Origin: Watersipora subatra
Lineage: Eukaryota; Bryozoa; Gymnolaemata; Cheilostomatida; Watersiporidae
Length of the DNA: 64,000 nucleotides
NCBI RefSeq assembly: GCF_963576615.1
Contig: NC_088711.1
Span: 3,658,001-3,722,000 of the forward strand
Direction of reading: 5' to 3'
This document shows positions 14,201 to 29,200 of the stretch, in pieces (the first letter of the stretch is position 1; every line of letters begins with the position of its first letter). The position numbers and the translations under genes were made by a program. The notes under the pieces are model-generated. The model was not told the origin of the DNA and made no database searches. It saw only the letters and a program-made list of their open reading frames with translations.

Positions 14201-17200
14201 AAATAGCTAGCCTACCAGAAGTAATTATTATTGTGATCTAGCTCAAGTTATTGAGATAGATGTTAGTGCGTATTGGTCTTTTACTGCCCAATACATGACA
14301 GTATAAATTGGGACTCATGGGGTAGGTTCTTAAGAATATACCCCCTGAGAATGTTGGGATGGCGAATCTTTGGAATGTTGGATGGCGACAGGGAGGAAGA
14401 AGGAACCTCTCGGAATTGCGGAAATATTTGAAGCCAGTCTTGAATAAACACCTGTAGTGCATTTTAGACAGTTTTACAGACAAATGATGTTCGGCAAAGC
14501 AGTAAATGCTATCAGTATAAATGCAGGTACTGTAAAAGAGATTATTCAAGTAGGCAATCCAAAATTCTGGAGAAATATTTTTGAACCAAATCAATTATTA
14601 CAATCCATCGTTTTTTTGGCGTCATCAAGTCGTTTGCACATGCGCTTGTTCACGAAAAAGCCGCCATATTTGTAGAAAACGATCGTTTTTCTTTTATTTA
14701 CTAGTACTTTTAGGTGTTTTGATATTATAATAAAAAAATTGCAAACAAAAGCATCATTTTCAAAATATCATTGCAAAAGCTTCATGTTTTTAACGATAAA
14801 ATTTTCTATAAAGATTGCCGACAACGATAAAATGACGTCACGAAAAAACGAAGGGTAGTTATATTGATAAGTAAAAGAATCGATCAATTATTACAATAGC
14901 ATTTAAGATTAGCAATAAAATTGATTGCTGTTCATTTGATCTTTTTAAACAAAGCCCTCATTATCCAAATAGAATTTGAGGACTTGTGCCGACTTGACGC
15001 TTTACTTCAAGTAAGGCGTTATACAATGCAATAACAAAAATAAATAATTACAATGCAAAAACTGTGCATAAGTTCTTTACTCTCAGAGGAATTTCGATAA
15101 AAGGCGATTTATGTTATATAAGGTGTCTACTATATTGTTCTCTGTAACCGACCATTCAAGTTCATGGATATATTGCATAGGCATAATTAAATTAACAAGG
15201 GAGCATACCATATACAGTGAGTATGTATTTAGTTTAATTGCAGCGCAAGGGCTACTTTAATGAACCCTACACTGCCATGATTATTTATTATGCTAAGGTT
15301 TGTCTTTCGGTTAGACCTAATATTAGCAGGACCTAAAAATATTCTTATCTTGAAAAGCTAACTAATTATGTAGTGTCAATTGCAGTCTTGGCCTCCAACA
15401 GAAGTGACGTTTCACTGTTTTATAGATAAAATGATGTAGATATTGTGCTCACTTTATTTAGCTCCAACCATGTATTTGTGATATTCAGAATTAACAAGTA
15501 CACATCTGACTGCATTGCACAATGCATGTGTGTGACACATTATAATACAAAAAATCACTGGGGAAGTTTTGTGAATAGATTGGAATGAATGTAGACTGGG
15601 TTCTATAACAGATGAGAAGGAAAATTAAAATTGTCAAAAGTGAGTATCAATGCTTTCGGAAAGAAATTAGTATATCACTGAGAGGAATACTTATTGACGT
15701 TAGTTTATTATTCATTCCATTACTTTTTAAAGTTGATCCATGTAAATACAGCACTTCTGTAGAGATCCACTCTTGCATTTTTTGGAAAGCGATTTGGCGT
15801 TTTGAAAAGAGATTCCAATCTACGCCAGTTTCGTGATGGCTGTGATTAACTGTTTATTTTTTAGCTTTTAAGAGCTTTTAATCGCATGTCCATATCTTTT
15901 GCACCTACAACACAACAGAGTAAGACATGGTGAATCTTTTGATTCCAAATAACTGTAATGTGAATTTGGTTGCAAGTCAACCTTTAAATGATTGACAAAA
16001 TCAAATGGTGTAGGCATTAAATTCAACCGTATCACCATTCATTCCAGTCTAATAATATTCAACCCAATATAGCTAAGGTATATTATTGTTATTGTAGGGA
16101 ACACTAATAAAAGCATTGGTTCACTTGATGTAGCTAATGACAGAAGGTTAAAAACTAAAAGCGTTTTGACTTGATACAAAAAAGGAGTAAATGAATATTT
16201 GTCTTGTCTTCTCACCGCGCTGAAACATGCTCACCGCTGAAACAGACTTAAGAGCAGTCCATAATTTGTGAGCCAATTGATGTAAAAATTATAGTTTGTA
16301 AATATTCTAAGAAAATCCTCTAAACTCGCTTGCTTTTTATCAAAATAAACAATGCTGCTGCTAAATCAAAGATACAACCGATAATCCTCACCTACATGTA
16401 TATAAGCTCTGAGAAACAATGAGTTGGTTTATGTTTATAGTTTTCAATGTAGTAGACTCGCAAGCTAAAAATTTGCTTTTTGCTGTTCTATGTTGTGACA
16501 TTGAGTTTACGTTACGCCATCAACCGTATCGAACACTGTAGAATACACTACATACAAACCTTTGCCGGAAAAGGTTCTCGATGTTACTATGATTAGGCAA
16601 GAACTTGGGCCGGATGAGGTCAATCCGTTGTACAATTTATGGCCCTGCTCTGGCTTCTTTTTAGTTCAACTAATCAAATCTCCTTAATTGACTTGGCAAC
16701 ATTTAGTGAGCTCAAATGCTCCTATGGTAAAGTTATTTTTGTCAATGCTGTCATTTCTTGCAACACAACCTTTTTTTTAAATTTTACTGTCAAGCTCACC
16801 CAGATTAGCACCATTACATGATGCAAAAATGCATAGAACCTAATTAAAAACACTTTCTTGCGCTATAAGTTTACAGTATATTTTGTATAAATAAAATCTT
16901 GACATTGTGTTCAAGGAACTTACACAGGCATGCAAAGCTGACTTTAAAATAATCACTCTGTGGTTGCCATCTCTCGCTGCCTAATTGCTTAGCTTAAGTT
17001 ATCTGTGTGCATAACTGCTCATTACATAAACAGAAAAAAGAAACTTGTACAAAAAGCTTAACTGTCCTCCTTCAGATTCTCTGGCTCGTCATCTGACCAG
17101 CAGTGCCTCTGAGCGCAGCTGCGAGTCAGGACTGACAGAATCGAGCATCGCGTCAAGCAATAATGGACGAGGAAAGCCAGGTTGGAAGTGTTCACAGTGT

Positions 17201-20200
17201 ACGATGGCTTTTGTTTCAAGCTCATTGTTAGTCAGTCATGTACACAGTACACACAGTGATATGAAGGCTGGTGAGATGATGACTTGTCCCTTCTGCACTA
17301 AGAACTTTCCTACGTTTACCCAGCTTGGTAGGCATCTTTTATATATTGATGCAAGATTTAAGATTGGAGCAAACTGGTGTAGGTAGCGAACGTTTCCACT
17401 GCTTGCTGAGGCTGAAGATGTCAGGGTGTGCCGTAGTCGGATGGCGTCAAACTTCGACATACTAAGTTAGATTGTCAGATTTATATCTTGTGTTAAAAAC
17501 ATGGTTGAGGGAGCAAAGATTCTTGTAAGAGTCCAATGTATTTTGGTTACCCTACAGGATGAAAATATTCGATGGATTTAATAACTCGCGATTTCGCAAA
17601 CAGGCGATTCCGCGAATTATTAAATTTCGTGAATAATTAGTTCTATTGTTAAATACAAGGGAGAATAACTACTGTCGCAAATTAAAAACTAGTCGCGAGG
17701 TAGAAGTAGTAAACATAGCCGAGTTTCAGATTTTTTTTAAAATCATTGCCGGAGATTTAAGTTAACCCCATTGCCAATGCATCACACTTCTTTACAAAAT
17801 TATTCAAGTTTGTCAGAAGTTATTCGGAATTCGGCACAGCATCTTCATCGAAAAAAAAATGCTGCAGTTCTTTACGTTCAAAAAACTCAACTTACCACAA
17901 GTTGTTGGTTCACCAAAGGCCTCCGAACATTCATGAAAACCTTTGGATGAAGCCAAAAATTTATAGCTTAGCATGAATTATGCTTAGCTTATGAATTAGC
18001 TTATGTATAAATATATTATAATTAATTACAAACATGAGTGTACAAATACCATATTTCAAATACAAATTAAATTTTGCAAACAATGAATGGAGTGAATAAA
18101 AACAGTTTGGCCCTTATGGCGATTGCCTGGCAATAAAATTAAACTGCTACTCTCGATAAGTAAATACTAGCGGGTAATGGTGCTCCCCGACTAGTTATTT
18201 TGGTAATAGCGTCACTGTCTTGGGTAGATGTTGAAGGCGATTCTCTCGCCACTACATGGCTGGTAAGGCAGTTATCATCAGAACTCTCCTCGTGGCTTAC
18301 TATTGCAACGTTCAGCCAGTTGGCCAAAAATTTTTGATCGTAAAGGCATTGTTCCTTTTAAAAAACATATTCTCCTCGTTAGCAGCTACCGTCACTTCTA
18401 CCTCGATTTCAAGACCTCCCTGAATGATTGGTGATATTCTAGGAATGACATCCACCACACTTGCAGTCATTGTGCCTCCGCGTATGATGAAAAAGCTGCT
18501 TACTCTACTTATTTCACGGGGTAGATGACCAACTGTTGAGCAGTCTGCGTTTATTAGCTTTATTGAAAATGGGTCGTGCAGATTATTGGGCTCCTCTCTC
18601 GCACTAAAATGAATAACGAAGCGGTAAGGATGGAAAAAAATACTGTATTGCGTTTTACCAAAGAACCAAAGTAAAATTATTAATTTGGTAAAAGGTTTTG
18701 AAAGAATCATTACTTGCCACAAGTTTCAGGTCGGTTCATCAAAGGCCTCCAAGGTGATGAATATTCGTGAAAACCTCTGGGCGCAGCAAGAAATTTATAG
18801 CTTAGCATGATCGACTCATAGTTGTCAGATAAATAGAAACCGAAACACGCGGTGTACGCATGCGAAGGGTTAACTCTATTGCTAGCTGCAATAGAGTTGA
18901 CTCTTAATAGAGAGTGATTGCGTTCATCCGCGAGTAAATTAGTCCACGAATATGCATGAAAAAAGTGATTTTGCGAAACTTAACTCCGCAAATATATTCA
19001 TCCTATAGGGTATTTATTCTACAGCGACAGAAACTTGATGATAAGTACTTAAGGTATTTATATATAGCACTAAAATACGTTACAGTTGTGCTTCTACTTA
19101 CGACTCTTACCATGCGAGAAACTCGAGATACGAGCTGAGTTTCGAGCAAGTTTCTTCCTTGATATACGAGTAATCCTTAAGACATGAGCTGGTTGTCGAT
19201 GGCCACCATATGGCCAAGTATGTGATGTACTCGAATCAGTTTGAAAACAGTTTTTAAAAGGTTTGCTAAAAGTTATAGTGAACGCGAGGCAAAAAGTGCT
19301 CAGCCAGAAATAAATGCTAAAAAATACAACGCTAAAATTTAAGTAAGTTTTGTAAAAGATTAAAACTTTTCTTCAAGTGCGTGTTTAGCATGCTAAATTT
19401 ATTGAAGTTAAACTCAAAGTTTTTATTACATCGGGTCACAAAAGTTTAATGTACCGAATCTGTTGCTCTCAAGTCTCTCAGGCGGCCGTTTTCAACAACA
19501 TCTGTCTAGAAGGTAAAAACTCCATTCGATAGTGTACATAGTGATGTTAAATTTTATTGCAGATCATAACAACTAAATATGTATTGAAGTTACTGAATCA
19601 CAGCAAGTAAAAGCACATTTTTCCACTGTAATATCCTGTTTAGGTTGTGTTTTTTATAGTGTGGTAACGGATTAATTTGTACTTAGTGCTTTTATGTAGG
19701 AAATCAGTCTCAGAATGGATTAAGCTCGTATGTCAAGACATAACTGGATTGAAAACTATGTAAAAACTAATTATGGCAAGCTATGTTATAAGTAATAAAC
19801 TAACTTAACAAAGTAATTATTCTATAAAAAGAGGTTTTTATTATCACATAGCTTTTATTTGAGAAAACAGGTTGTTAAAACAGGTAAATTGAGCTGTGGC
19901 CTTCACTGTTTGAAAGACTCGCAGTGCATGGATAGAAATGGTAGTAGAGGCAGTGCTGACTGTATGAGCCTTAAATCAACATATCTTATTTATTATTTTT
20001 CGGTTTTAATGATGAGGAAACATTTTCTTTTTGTTTTCATACGTGAATTGGTTTTCATGAGCTCCACCGCTATAAAACGGAAAAATAAGAGTACAAAGCA
20101 CTTTGATATCATTCATTGAATATCATCAGGGTCCTTTGACAGCAGATAAGTGCATGAGTAGCAATATATCAGCAAACACCATGGCGTGAAATGTTTATAA

Positions 20201-23200
20201 ATGTTTTTATGTTTTTGGAATATGATAATCAAACTTTTGCTTTGTAACAAATAAGTTTGGTGTATGCTGAAAATGTTTTATTGGCTCGTTCACATGTCTT
20301 CCATAGAGTAAATATCGTGTCAGTTACGCATCACTGAAAGCAACGTGTTAATGATAACTCCAAGCTTCCGGGTATGCTCGAGATTAATAAAAATGTTTAT
20401 GTAATCCACGGTATACATTATTTTAATATATTGTCATGCGTACCCCTTTAGGGTACATGTGCAAAATCTCCCAGCACACGCATAGATATCTGCCACAAAA
20501 GTGAAATAATACTCTGCTGTATCACTCCTCATGAGGATAACTCTATCGCATGTATTATATACCATTTTTATACTATTGGTTTAAACGTGTTTTGTAGATG
20601 ACCATATAACCAAGCTTCACGGAGATGGCAGCCACAGTTGCCAAGGTTGCTATTCCGTGTTCTTGCGTGCCTCACTACTACGAAACCATCAGAGGTCTTG
20701 CAGTGCCTATAGAAAGCATCTACAGGAAAAGAAGCAGGTTTCAAAGACTGGCAGAGGTATTCAGTGTATTTCTTGAGTTTAAATTCGGTTTCGATTAGGT
20801 GAAGGGGATGAGTCACTCTATCTCAGGGTCACTTTCATACCAGCATTTTCCTAAAACAATATTTAAGATACAATTAACACACACAGTACAGTGCACCCTC
20901 AGGATACGGGTACCATGTTATATGATTTTTTTCGCCTTACGAAATGGAACATGATGATTTCTCCACCTCGCCATACTAATCTTATTTCACCATACAAATT
21001 CATCAAAATCTTCGCCCGAGTTCAAGTTTGGCAGTCGATGTGCTTATTACGTACGTCGAAATAACAAAGACACCGAAATGCTGGTCGCCGAAAACATTTT
21101 CACAACGCATGAAAAAAACACCATGACCTATTTCTCTCAGTTCTGCATTTCCCGTGTAAAAAACAGTAATATTTTCCCTCTAAACCGGTATCAAAGTTGG
21201 AGTTGTGATCCTTCAAACAAAAGATCAGTGGTCAGACAACTTCTTTAAACCTGCTAACAAAAATTAACTTATGAATTAAATATGTGGTTGCGTCAAATTT
21301 GAGTTGATCTTAAAAGAAAGCATTTTTTTCTCTATCAGTTGATATGTTGTTTGTTGTGTTAGGCGATCTCATTGCCAAGATATTTGAAGATTAAAATCGA
21401 AAAAATCTGGTTGCCGTAAAAACGCTCAGGCCAAAAAACATGCCCAGACTTGCCCAAAATGATGTCAAGCGTGATTTATCTGTCAATATATCTCGTATTC
21501 ACATCGGCTATTTGCGATAAAACTCTAGTCCTATGCGGCTCTATTGGCATATATTTTATTTTGTATTTGTTCATGTTGGTTAGAATAAAATTTTAAACCC
21601 CGCTACAGATACATTATTATGAATATTTCAAAGGCTTCAAATAACGAAAATTGAAAATTTGTCTTACTCACTTTCTCCAAATGCTGTGTAAACATTTGAG
21701 TACCGACTACCAATTCTACCGGTCTTCGGTAATTCTGTCAAGCAAACTATGTAGAATAAGGTCTTTGTATCAGCACAGTTCCGCCGCTACCCACACTAAC
21801 GATATACAGCCTCCCAAAAGCCCCGCCCACATTATGTCCGTCGCCTATCCTTGGGGCGGGCTGTATATCATTGCCAACGCTGAAAACTAGTTTCTTACTA
21901 CCGTAAGTAAAATAAGCAAGTTGCGTCTTTGAAAAGCATATACATAGGGATAGAGTTTTAAGGATGAGAAGTCTGCTGCAAACTGGATTTGAACTCACAC
22001 TCTCCAGTTCTGCGGACATCCATATACTGTATCCAATTCACTACAATATTCTGCAAATCATGTTTTGCATTATCTTCAACAATATAATTTTATTATATAA
22101 TTTTTATAAGCAAAAAGATTTTCATCTCGGCATAAAGCTTTTATTAAAATATTCATCAAGTCGTGGCCACTCACGTAGTTTTAGCTGATACAAAAAGACA
22201 AATTCATCTACTGCAAAAACTCAAACAAAACATGGTTTATGCAGCACACATTCAAGTCTCTCTTTCCCCTTTATGGCAGTTTCCACACTGACAAAGCTGA
22301 TTTGGCTGGTGGGACGACAAACATCCTGTAATCAGTAAAACACATGCAATAAATATATGTCATTCATAGATATGTCATTCTAAAGCGTATCTACTGAAAG
22401 CTTTCAAATTGGGAGTTTGATAGATTGCGAGTGTAATTTTATAAACGAATAAATGTTTAACAAAGGCACAATATGCCAAGCCAATGATTCGAAGCTTTGG
22501 TTCTGGAAGTTAAAGATTTGCATTGATCAATCCATTTTCTTCACTTTCTACAAGTGAAAAGTGAACATCTAAAGTCAAATCATAAATCTAATTTACTAGA
22601 TAAAACTGCCACAAAAATTTTGAAGCAGATGTAGCTAGGTGAACCGATAAAAAAACATAAAACGATGATTAGTGATAGCAAAAAGTTATAATTTTATTAA
22701 TTAGTACATGCATTAATGAGTAGTAAAATATTACCTTTAGTATATTCATCAATCTAAGCCATTGTATTGCTAGATGCTAAAGATTAAAAAGAAGCCGTCA
22801 AGAACTCACTGTACATACGTATCTCGCACGCGCAGGAAATTACATTTTAGCCTCAAACAGGGAAATATAATCTGAATGTAAACTCAACAGGAAACTCTAT
22901 AGGAGACTCAAAGTAAAAGATAAATTTACCTCCATTCTCCGATCTTCCTCCGTAGAACTTTAACTACCTGATGCCAAGAAAATTCGGAGCCACCTTCGCA
23001 GTAACTTTACAGCAATTTTTACAATTATGTTGTTCACCAATAAAACGTGTCGATCGAGTAATTCATTAAAGTAACGATGTTAATTAATTTAGTAAATATC
23101 GATGTCCATGCGATTTAATAATCGAGTAAAATCCCTATATTTGAGATCACAGACAACGCGTTTTACGAGTGATAACATTTATTACGGCCTATATAAAAAT

Positions 23201-26200
23201 TTCGCGCTGATGATTGGCTAAGGAAGCGACCTCATATTTATCGCTCGTGGTTTCTTTTCAGATATATTGCTTGTGACGTCACGAAAGAAGCACCCGCTGG
23301 AACGTGAGCTTTTTAAAAGAGGGCCTCATTCAAACGCATATATCTCTGGACAGGGTTGGTCTACAAAGACAAAAATGCCATCAAATTGTAGCTGATGTTT
23401 TAGCCTTTTATGGGTCTTAATTTCATTAAATCGAATTTTTTGACGCAACCACATCTTTAAACAGAACATTTTTGAAAACAGCATCACTCAAGCGGTCTCG
23501 GTTTTATTGAGGTCTGCTAAAAGTCAAAATGAAGCCGGAAACTGATAAATAATAAAGTTTTAGTGATAAAAAGTTGAAGTTCAGTAAAATACTTGAAAAT
23601 ACATACTAAAACTTAGCTTCAAGTGTGTGCGTTTAGTAAGCTAAACTTATTTAAAGTGAATTCAAAGTTTATGCTATACGTACGTCTGTCCTGAAGGTAA
23701 GAACTCATTACGGTAGGTACTGCACATAGCACTTACCGCAAATCCTAGTCAAAAAATACGCTAAAGTTGCTGTAGGCATTTATAGTGTATTTATAATAGT
23801 TGTTAACTACGGTTAACATACTATTTTGTTTCAAATTTTTAATGTGTACAGTACAGTGGAACCTCAGTTCTCGAACGCTTCGGTTCTCCACCAATTTGGT
23901 TTTCGGCCAAAGATTTTGAGATTTGTTCTTCTCGGATCTCGAACATAAATGCGGTTCTTGTCCAAACCTGAGCATGCGCATTGAAATTGGAACATCTCCG
24001 GAAACGGCATGAAAACATTCGTTAACAAACGGAGAAGCAAGTTACGCTTCATAAATTATTTACAAAAATGTAGAAATCATCTGAGACGACGTCTCCTTTA
24101 CCGAAGAGATTTGCTAGTGAGATAACCCCTCCAGTCAAGTTACCCTAAATTGTTTTGGAGGATTCTCCTTCAAAGATGTGAAGTAAACGAAACGTGCCAT
24201 TGCTGTTTATAATTTTCTTTCTTCTACGATTTTTGATGTAACTGATCTGTTGCATTTTTCTGCTGTTTCATTATCAATTTCTGCAATTTTTCGTATTGTA
24301 GCTTGACCTTTAATGTTTTTGATGTTTGAAGAGCAAAACATACAAAATGTTTACTTTTGTTTTTTTTTCCATCATCATAAATGGAAAACCTTTTATTAAA
24401 ATTAAACACGATCTATATCTACCCATTTTTATTTTTAGTATACAATACAGTTTATGGTGTAAAATTTTGAAAAAATACTTTACCAAAGTTGTTTTCTCAC
24501 CTTGGAACGGATTAAAGTTTACATACGCTTATTCTAATGGGAAAATTGTTTCGGATCTCGAACAACTTGGTTTTCAAACAACCTTCTTGAACGGATTATG
24601 TTCGAGAACCGAGGTTCCACTGTACTCATACAAAGTTTTGATGATTTTTACCTGGGATGTTTGCATTATATATTTACTATGGTTTCTATACTCCTCTATA
24701 CGATTTTTTACTGTACGATGTCAACCTGGGTGCGGATTAAAATTGTATCCTGAGCGTGCACTGTAATTGTATCTTACATGAAAATTCATTGTTCCTGATT
24801 TTTTCATTTTAAGGATTTCTGGATTCTCGGCATTGTTTTGCGTGAAATCATATATTTTTGCTTACTTATTCTTCTGTATATACACTACATGTACATGTAG
24901 TGTATATACAGAACTGTTCATAAACTGTGTACATGTACATGTATGTGAACATTTGGTATTTCTTCATTGAATTGGTTGCATTTTAAAGCTGACTAGGTCA
25001 TTATTAAACATTTTACCCCGTCAGAAACATTGAATATCTCATCAGTGTTAGTGCATAGTTCCCTGCATTCTACTGTGTCCGTTTTAGCCTTTCCAGACGT
25101 TGTAACATATACTAGCCCGATTGCACATATAGGAGGAACTAGTTAGCGCTTGCTTTCACTTACTCTAAAGGCGATGTTCACAGTGCATTAATAATTTAAT
25201 TCAGATTATTTGACCATCATTTGTACACCTAAATCTCCCAGTTTTCGTTTTTATGTGTTTGTAGATACTGGTTCAAAAAACGTTTGTACACACTGTCTTC
25301 TCAGTCTGCCCGATGAAGATGCTCTCTCACATCATATTCAACAATGTCGCACCGAATGTCTGTCTAAAAAATATAACTGTGAAGGCTGTCTGGCGGGCTA
25401 TGACGTTTTGATATCCTTGTTCACTCACCAAGCCGACTGCACCCTTTTCTCCAAGATTAGCTCTTTGAGCTCGGACTATTCAGTAACTCTCAGGTGCATA
25501 TCGTTTCATTGCCAACTCTTGTCAAACATTGTAGTTTATATGAATTCTTTAAGATTTTTCTAGTATTTTGCATGCATTTTATTTCTTGGGAATCATAAAA
25601 TACTTCGTTTTAAAGAGTAAATTTGTATGTTGGTTTAGACCATTTTTCTTTTAGGTGTCAAGGTTGCAATGCTGCTCATTCGGATTTGGCTGCATTTTCG
25701 AACCATAAAAACGAATGCAACAAGGTCCAAAACTTGAGAGATAGGGAGTTAAATGAAAAAATTCAAGTGAAACAGACTGAAATATGTTTACAACCATTGC
25801 GCAATAGTGAAGATGAACCAGTTGGCCAGTCACCAGCCACGAATACCTGCTACCAATGTCTTGAATGCGATCGTTCATTTGCAAATCAGGACCTGCTGAA
25901 TAAGCATAGACAGAACATGCATAACATTGTCGACTCATGTGCGTTTAAATGCAGCGGATGCAATGTTGGTTTTTCAACTGAATCGGCCTTAGATGTTCAC
26001 TACCAGTTATGCAGACAATCGGAGCCCATTGAAAATTTATACGAATGCCCGGAGTGTTTAACAAAGCTGGAGTTTAAAAGTCTTCTAGAATTCCACAAGT
26101 CAATACACGTTGATCCTGAGGCAAAGCCATTTAAATGCTTTGGCTGTAATGGAGGATTTACTGCTGCTACCCATAAAGCTAGTCACGAGCAGAAGTGTGG

Positions 26201-29200
26201 CAAGTGCAAGTTGTTAAGGCAGGACAGAGCAAGAGTCTCAACTTTAGATAAGAGCGCTTTCAAGTCATCTGAGAATAAAGGAATTACTCAAACTTCTCCA
26301 TCCACATTGCCTCATGCTCAACGGTGCCACTCTAAGTTTCAATGTAACCAATGTTCCAACGAGTTTGTTTATTTTTGTGATTTGGATAAGCATAGCTGTA
26401 TCCAAAAGGAGACTGCAAAGGATGGGTCAGAATCTTGCCACAGTTTGACAGATTCAAATTGTGAAACTGATATGGATGATACCATCATATCAGAATTTTT
26501 GCGAACTGTAGACTATTTAGCCCTTGAAATTCTTTGCCCAATCTGCGGTATTGAGCTGAAATACCAGCAAGACCTGTCTCGAAGTGCTTTAAAAAAGCAT
26601 GTCACTAGACATTTGGTCGGTCATGGAAAACAAGTTATCAAGCGGGTATCATGTCCTGGCTGTCACTGGGGCTCCAGCTACCCTAGTAGGCCGCACTATT
26701 TAAGGCACACCAATCATTGTCGTGTAATCAAGGAAAAGTTTCCATCAGTGGAGTTCAATAAGCAAGTTGTCCGGTGCCCCATATGTCTCGTTAGATTTTC
26801 TAGCGTTCCACAGTGTGCTACTCATTGCGCTGAACATCACATCAATTCAACAAACCATTCAGAGAAGATTTATATATGTGAGGGTTGTAGTGCTTGGTAC
26901 AACAGTGAAATGGCTCTTCATGAGCACCAATCTGAGTGTTTTCTCTATCCACGAGCTCTCTCTGCTGCAGGAATTGGTGTTGCTTGCGGGGTATGCAGCA
27001 TAAGGTTTGCTAAAAGAGAAAAATGTGAAGCTCATATCTCACAATTTCATAAAATTTCTTCAAATTCTTTCATTTGTGTGTTTTGCAACATGGTATTAGA
27101 GACACTGGATGGCTTGATAGAACATGTAAATACAATTTGCCCCCTTGCTCAGTCAATTAGTAGAACTGGTCATGAGGATATGCGCATTGATAAAAAGCTC
27201 AACAAGGCAAAGGTTGCTATGCAAAAACAGGTGGATGCCAAAAGTAATTACATAGATGATGAAAATACAAATAAGGCAAGAACTAACCAAAAAAGTAAGT
27301 TGAAACCTTTGCGAAGAGGATGGGTGCAATGCAAAATTTGCTTTGCCAAATCGAAAGCCAGCGATTCTGAACAGCATGCACTTATTCACTCGCAAAAGGA
27401 ATTGAGACCATATCGATGCAAAGTGTGTGATGGGGGATTCAATACAACCGGAAACCTTCACAACCATCAGTTTTACTGTCAACGTAGGAAATCAATTGTT
27501 GAAGATCTACCAGATCTACCAGCTTCACCTGATGTTGTTTCTGTTTCACCTTCACAAAGTCTGAATTCAATAGTAGACGCGTCTCAATGTAATAATGAAT
27601 TAACTTTGCCACGACATGAAGAATATTCAAGTTTTGCATCGCCCACAATGCTTTGCGATGCTGAAGCCATTTCATCACCTGTCCACACACAAAGTCCCAT
27701 CGATGTGCCTGCTAACCTGGAAATTGGTGTAGTACAGGGAGAGAGTTCATTCATCCTCACTTGTGATTTTTGCAAGAAGACATTTGACACAACCGAGCTA
27801 ATGGCTGAACATTTAGTAAATTTTCATGGAACAGCAGGTCTTGTTTGCTCCATATGTCTTAAATCGTTTACATTTGAAGAGACCCTTACTGAACATCTGC
27901 TGCACTGTAATGATGACTCCAGTGGTGGTGTCGTGAATACTTGCAAGGAAGCCAACACCACAGAGAACCAAGGTCAAGGGAATGATGAGGTTAGCGCATA
28001 ACACATAAAAACTTGTTTTCTCGAACTGGCTGCAAGGTGTCTTCTCATATCAAGTCTGTTGTCTGTTACAGCTGTTACTGTCTGTTGTCTGTGTTGTTAT
28101 AAATGGTGCAATTATACTGATTGCTGTTTGTTTGAAATATTAATACATTCACTGAAACTTTTAGGTTGAAGAGTGGAAATGTCTAAGCTGTTGCATCAAA
28201 TTCACCAAAGAGACCAACTTTCTGCTGCATATTGCCAGTCATGAAGTTACAAATGTAGGCAAGTGCAGTCTCTGTGCAGCGAGCTTCAAATCAGCTGCGG
28301 ACATTTGCATGCATATGGTTAAGTACCACAGGAACTTCCTCATGAATGGTACGAAAGAGGGTGGATCACAAGATGATAGCGATAAGGTAATGAAGAATGG
28401 TTCTTTAATGGCTGTAAAGAGTTCTTAGTTTTTATTTACTGCTAATATGCAAGTTGGAAGCCTACTTAGTGTACTAGCTTTATTCTTGACATTAACAGGC
28501 TTATAGAGGCAAGAGTACAGTTCTATTTTAATCCAAGGCTACCTTTTTGCTGTAGCATTATTCAGTTAAACTCATTTCTTTCTCTCAGTAATTATTAATC
28601 TGACCTGGCTCGAATATCATTTCAAGCATGACATTCCTATTATTTTTGTTGTCAGTGATTATTTTTTGCCCTTGATAGATGAGCATACATTACTGACAGT
28701 TCCAATGCATGCAAACACACATATGTGTACACATAAATGTCTTATAAAGTAAATTCATTGTATGCAGACTAATGCCGAATTAACAATTTCACAAGTTTCA
28801 ATTACCCATAAATGTTAACTTCCAATTTTCTAACCGAGGAATTTGTCCGCATTCAATATGAAATTTGAGGAAATATTTCGGTTGATGCCCAAAGCAAATT
28901 TTCACGAAACAATGCAGTTTTATTAATAACTACAAAATGCCCGGCGTTGCACTGGTATCAGAATAATTACCCAGTGAATTTGAGTAACTTAGCTAGTAAC
29001 TTATAATAATGGCTGTGAAGCGTCATAAAGCGTCGTAACGGCATGACGTTACGGCATGATGGCCGTTTCATGACGTTACCCCGCGTCAAGACGTTATCGC
29101 GTGTCAATGATGCTAGTATTTCGCAAGCACTGCATAAATATGTACCCAATTATTACTTAAAGGTTGACTTGCAACAAAATTCACATTACAGTTATTTGGT

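Larger units (their letters stand above)
20887..24765. mobile_element. Family B TIR element split by two later insertions
   Basis: The left end TACAGTGCACCCTCAGGATA and the right end at 24765 (complement TACAGTGCACGCTCAGGATA) are inverted repeats. Its interior matches the copies at 33524-34226, 34334-35240 and 36363-37115, but is interrupted by elements at 21280-23456 and 23852-24624. Subtracting these leaves about 927 bp, close to the 907 bp of the uninterrupted copy at 34334. Confidence 0.85.

Noticed and set aside
18139-18722. Two minus-strand frames as genes or transposase
   Set aside because: They lie inside a TIR element, match no transposase motif I recognise, and the related copy at 37248 has no equivalent frame.
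20568-20816. Minus-strand 82-codon frame
   Set aside because: It is the shadow of + strand exon 9, which completes a zinc finger exactly.
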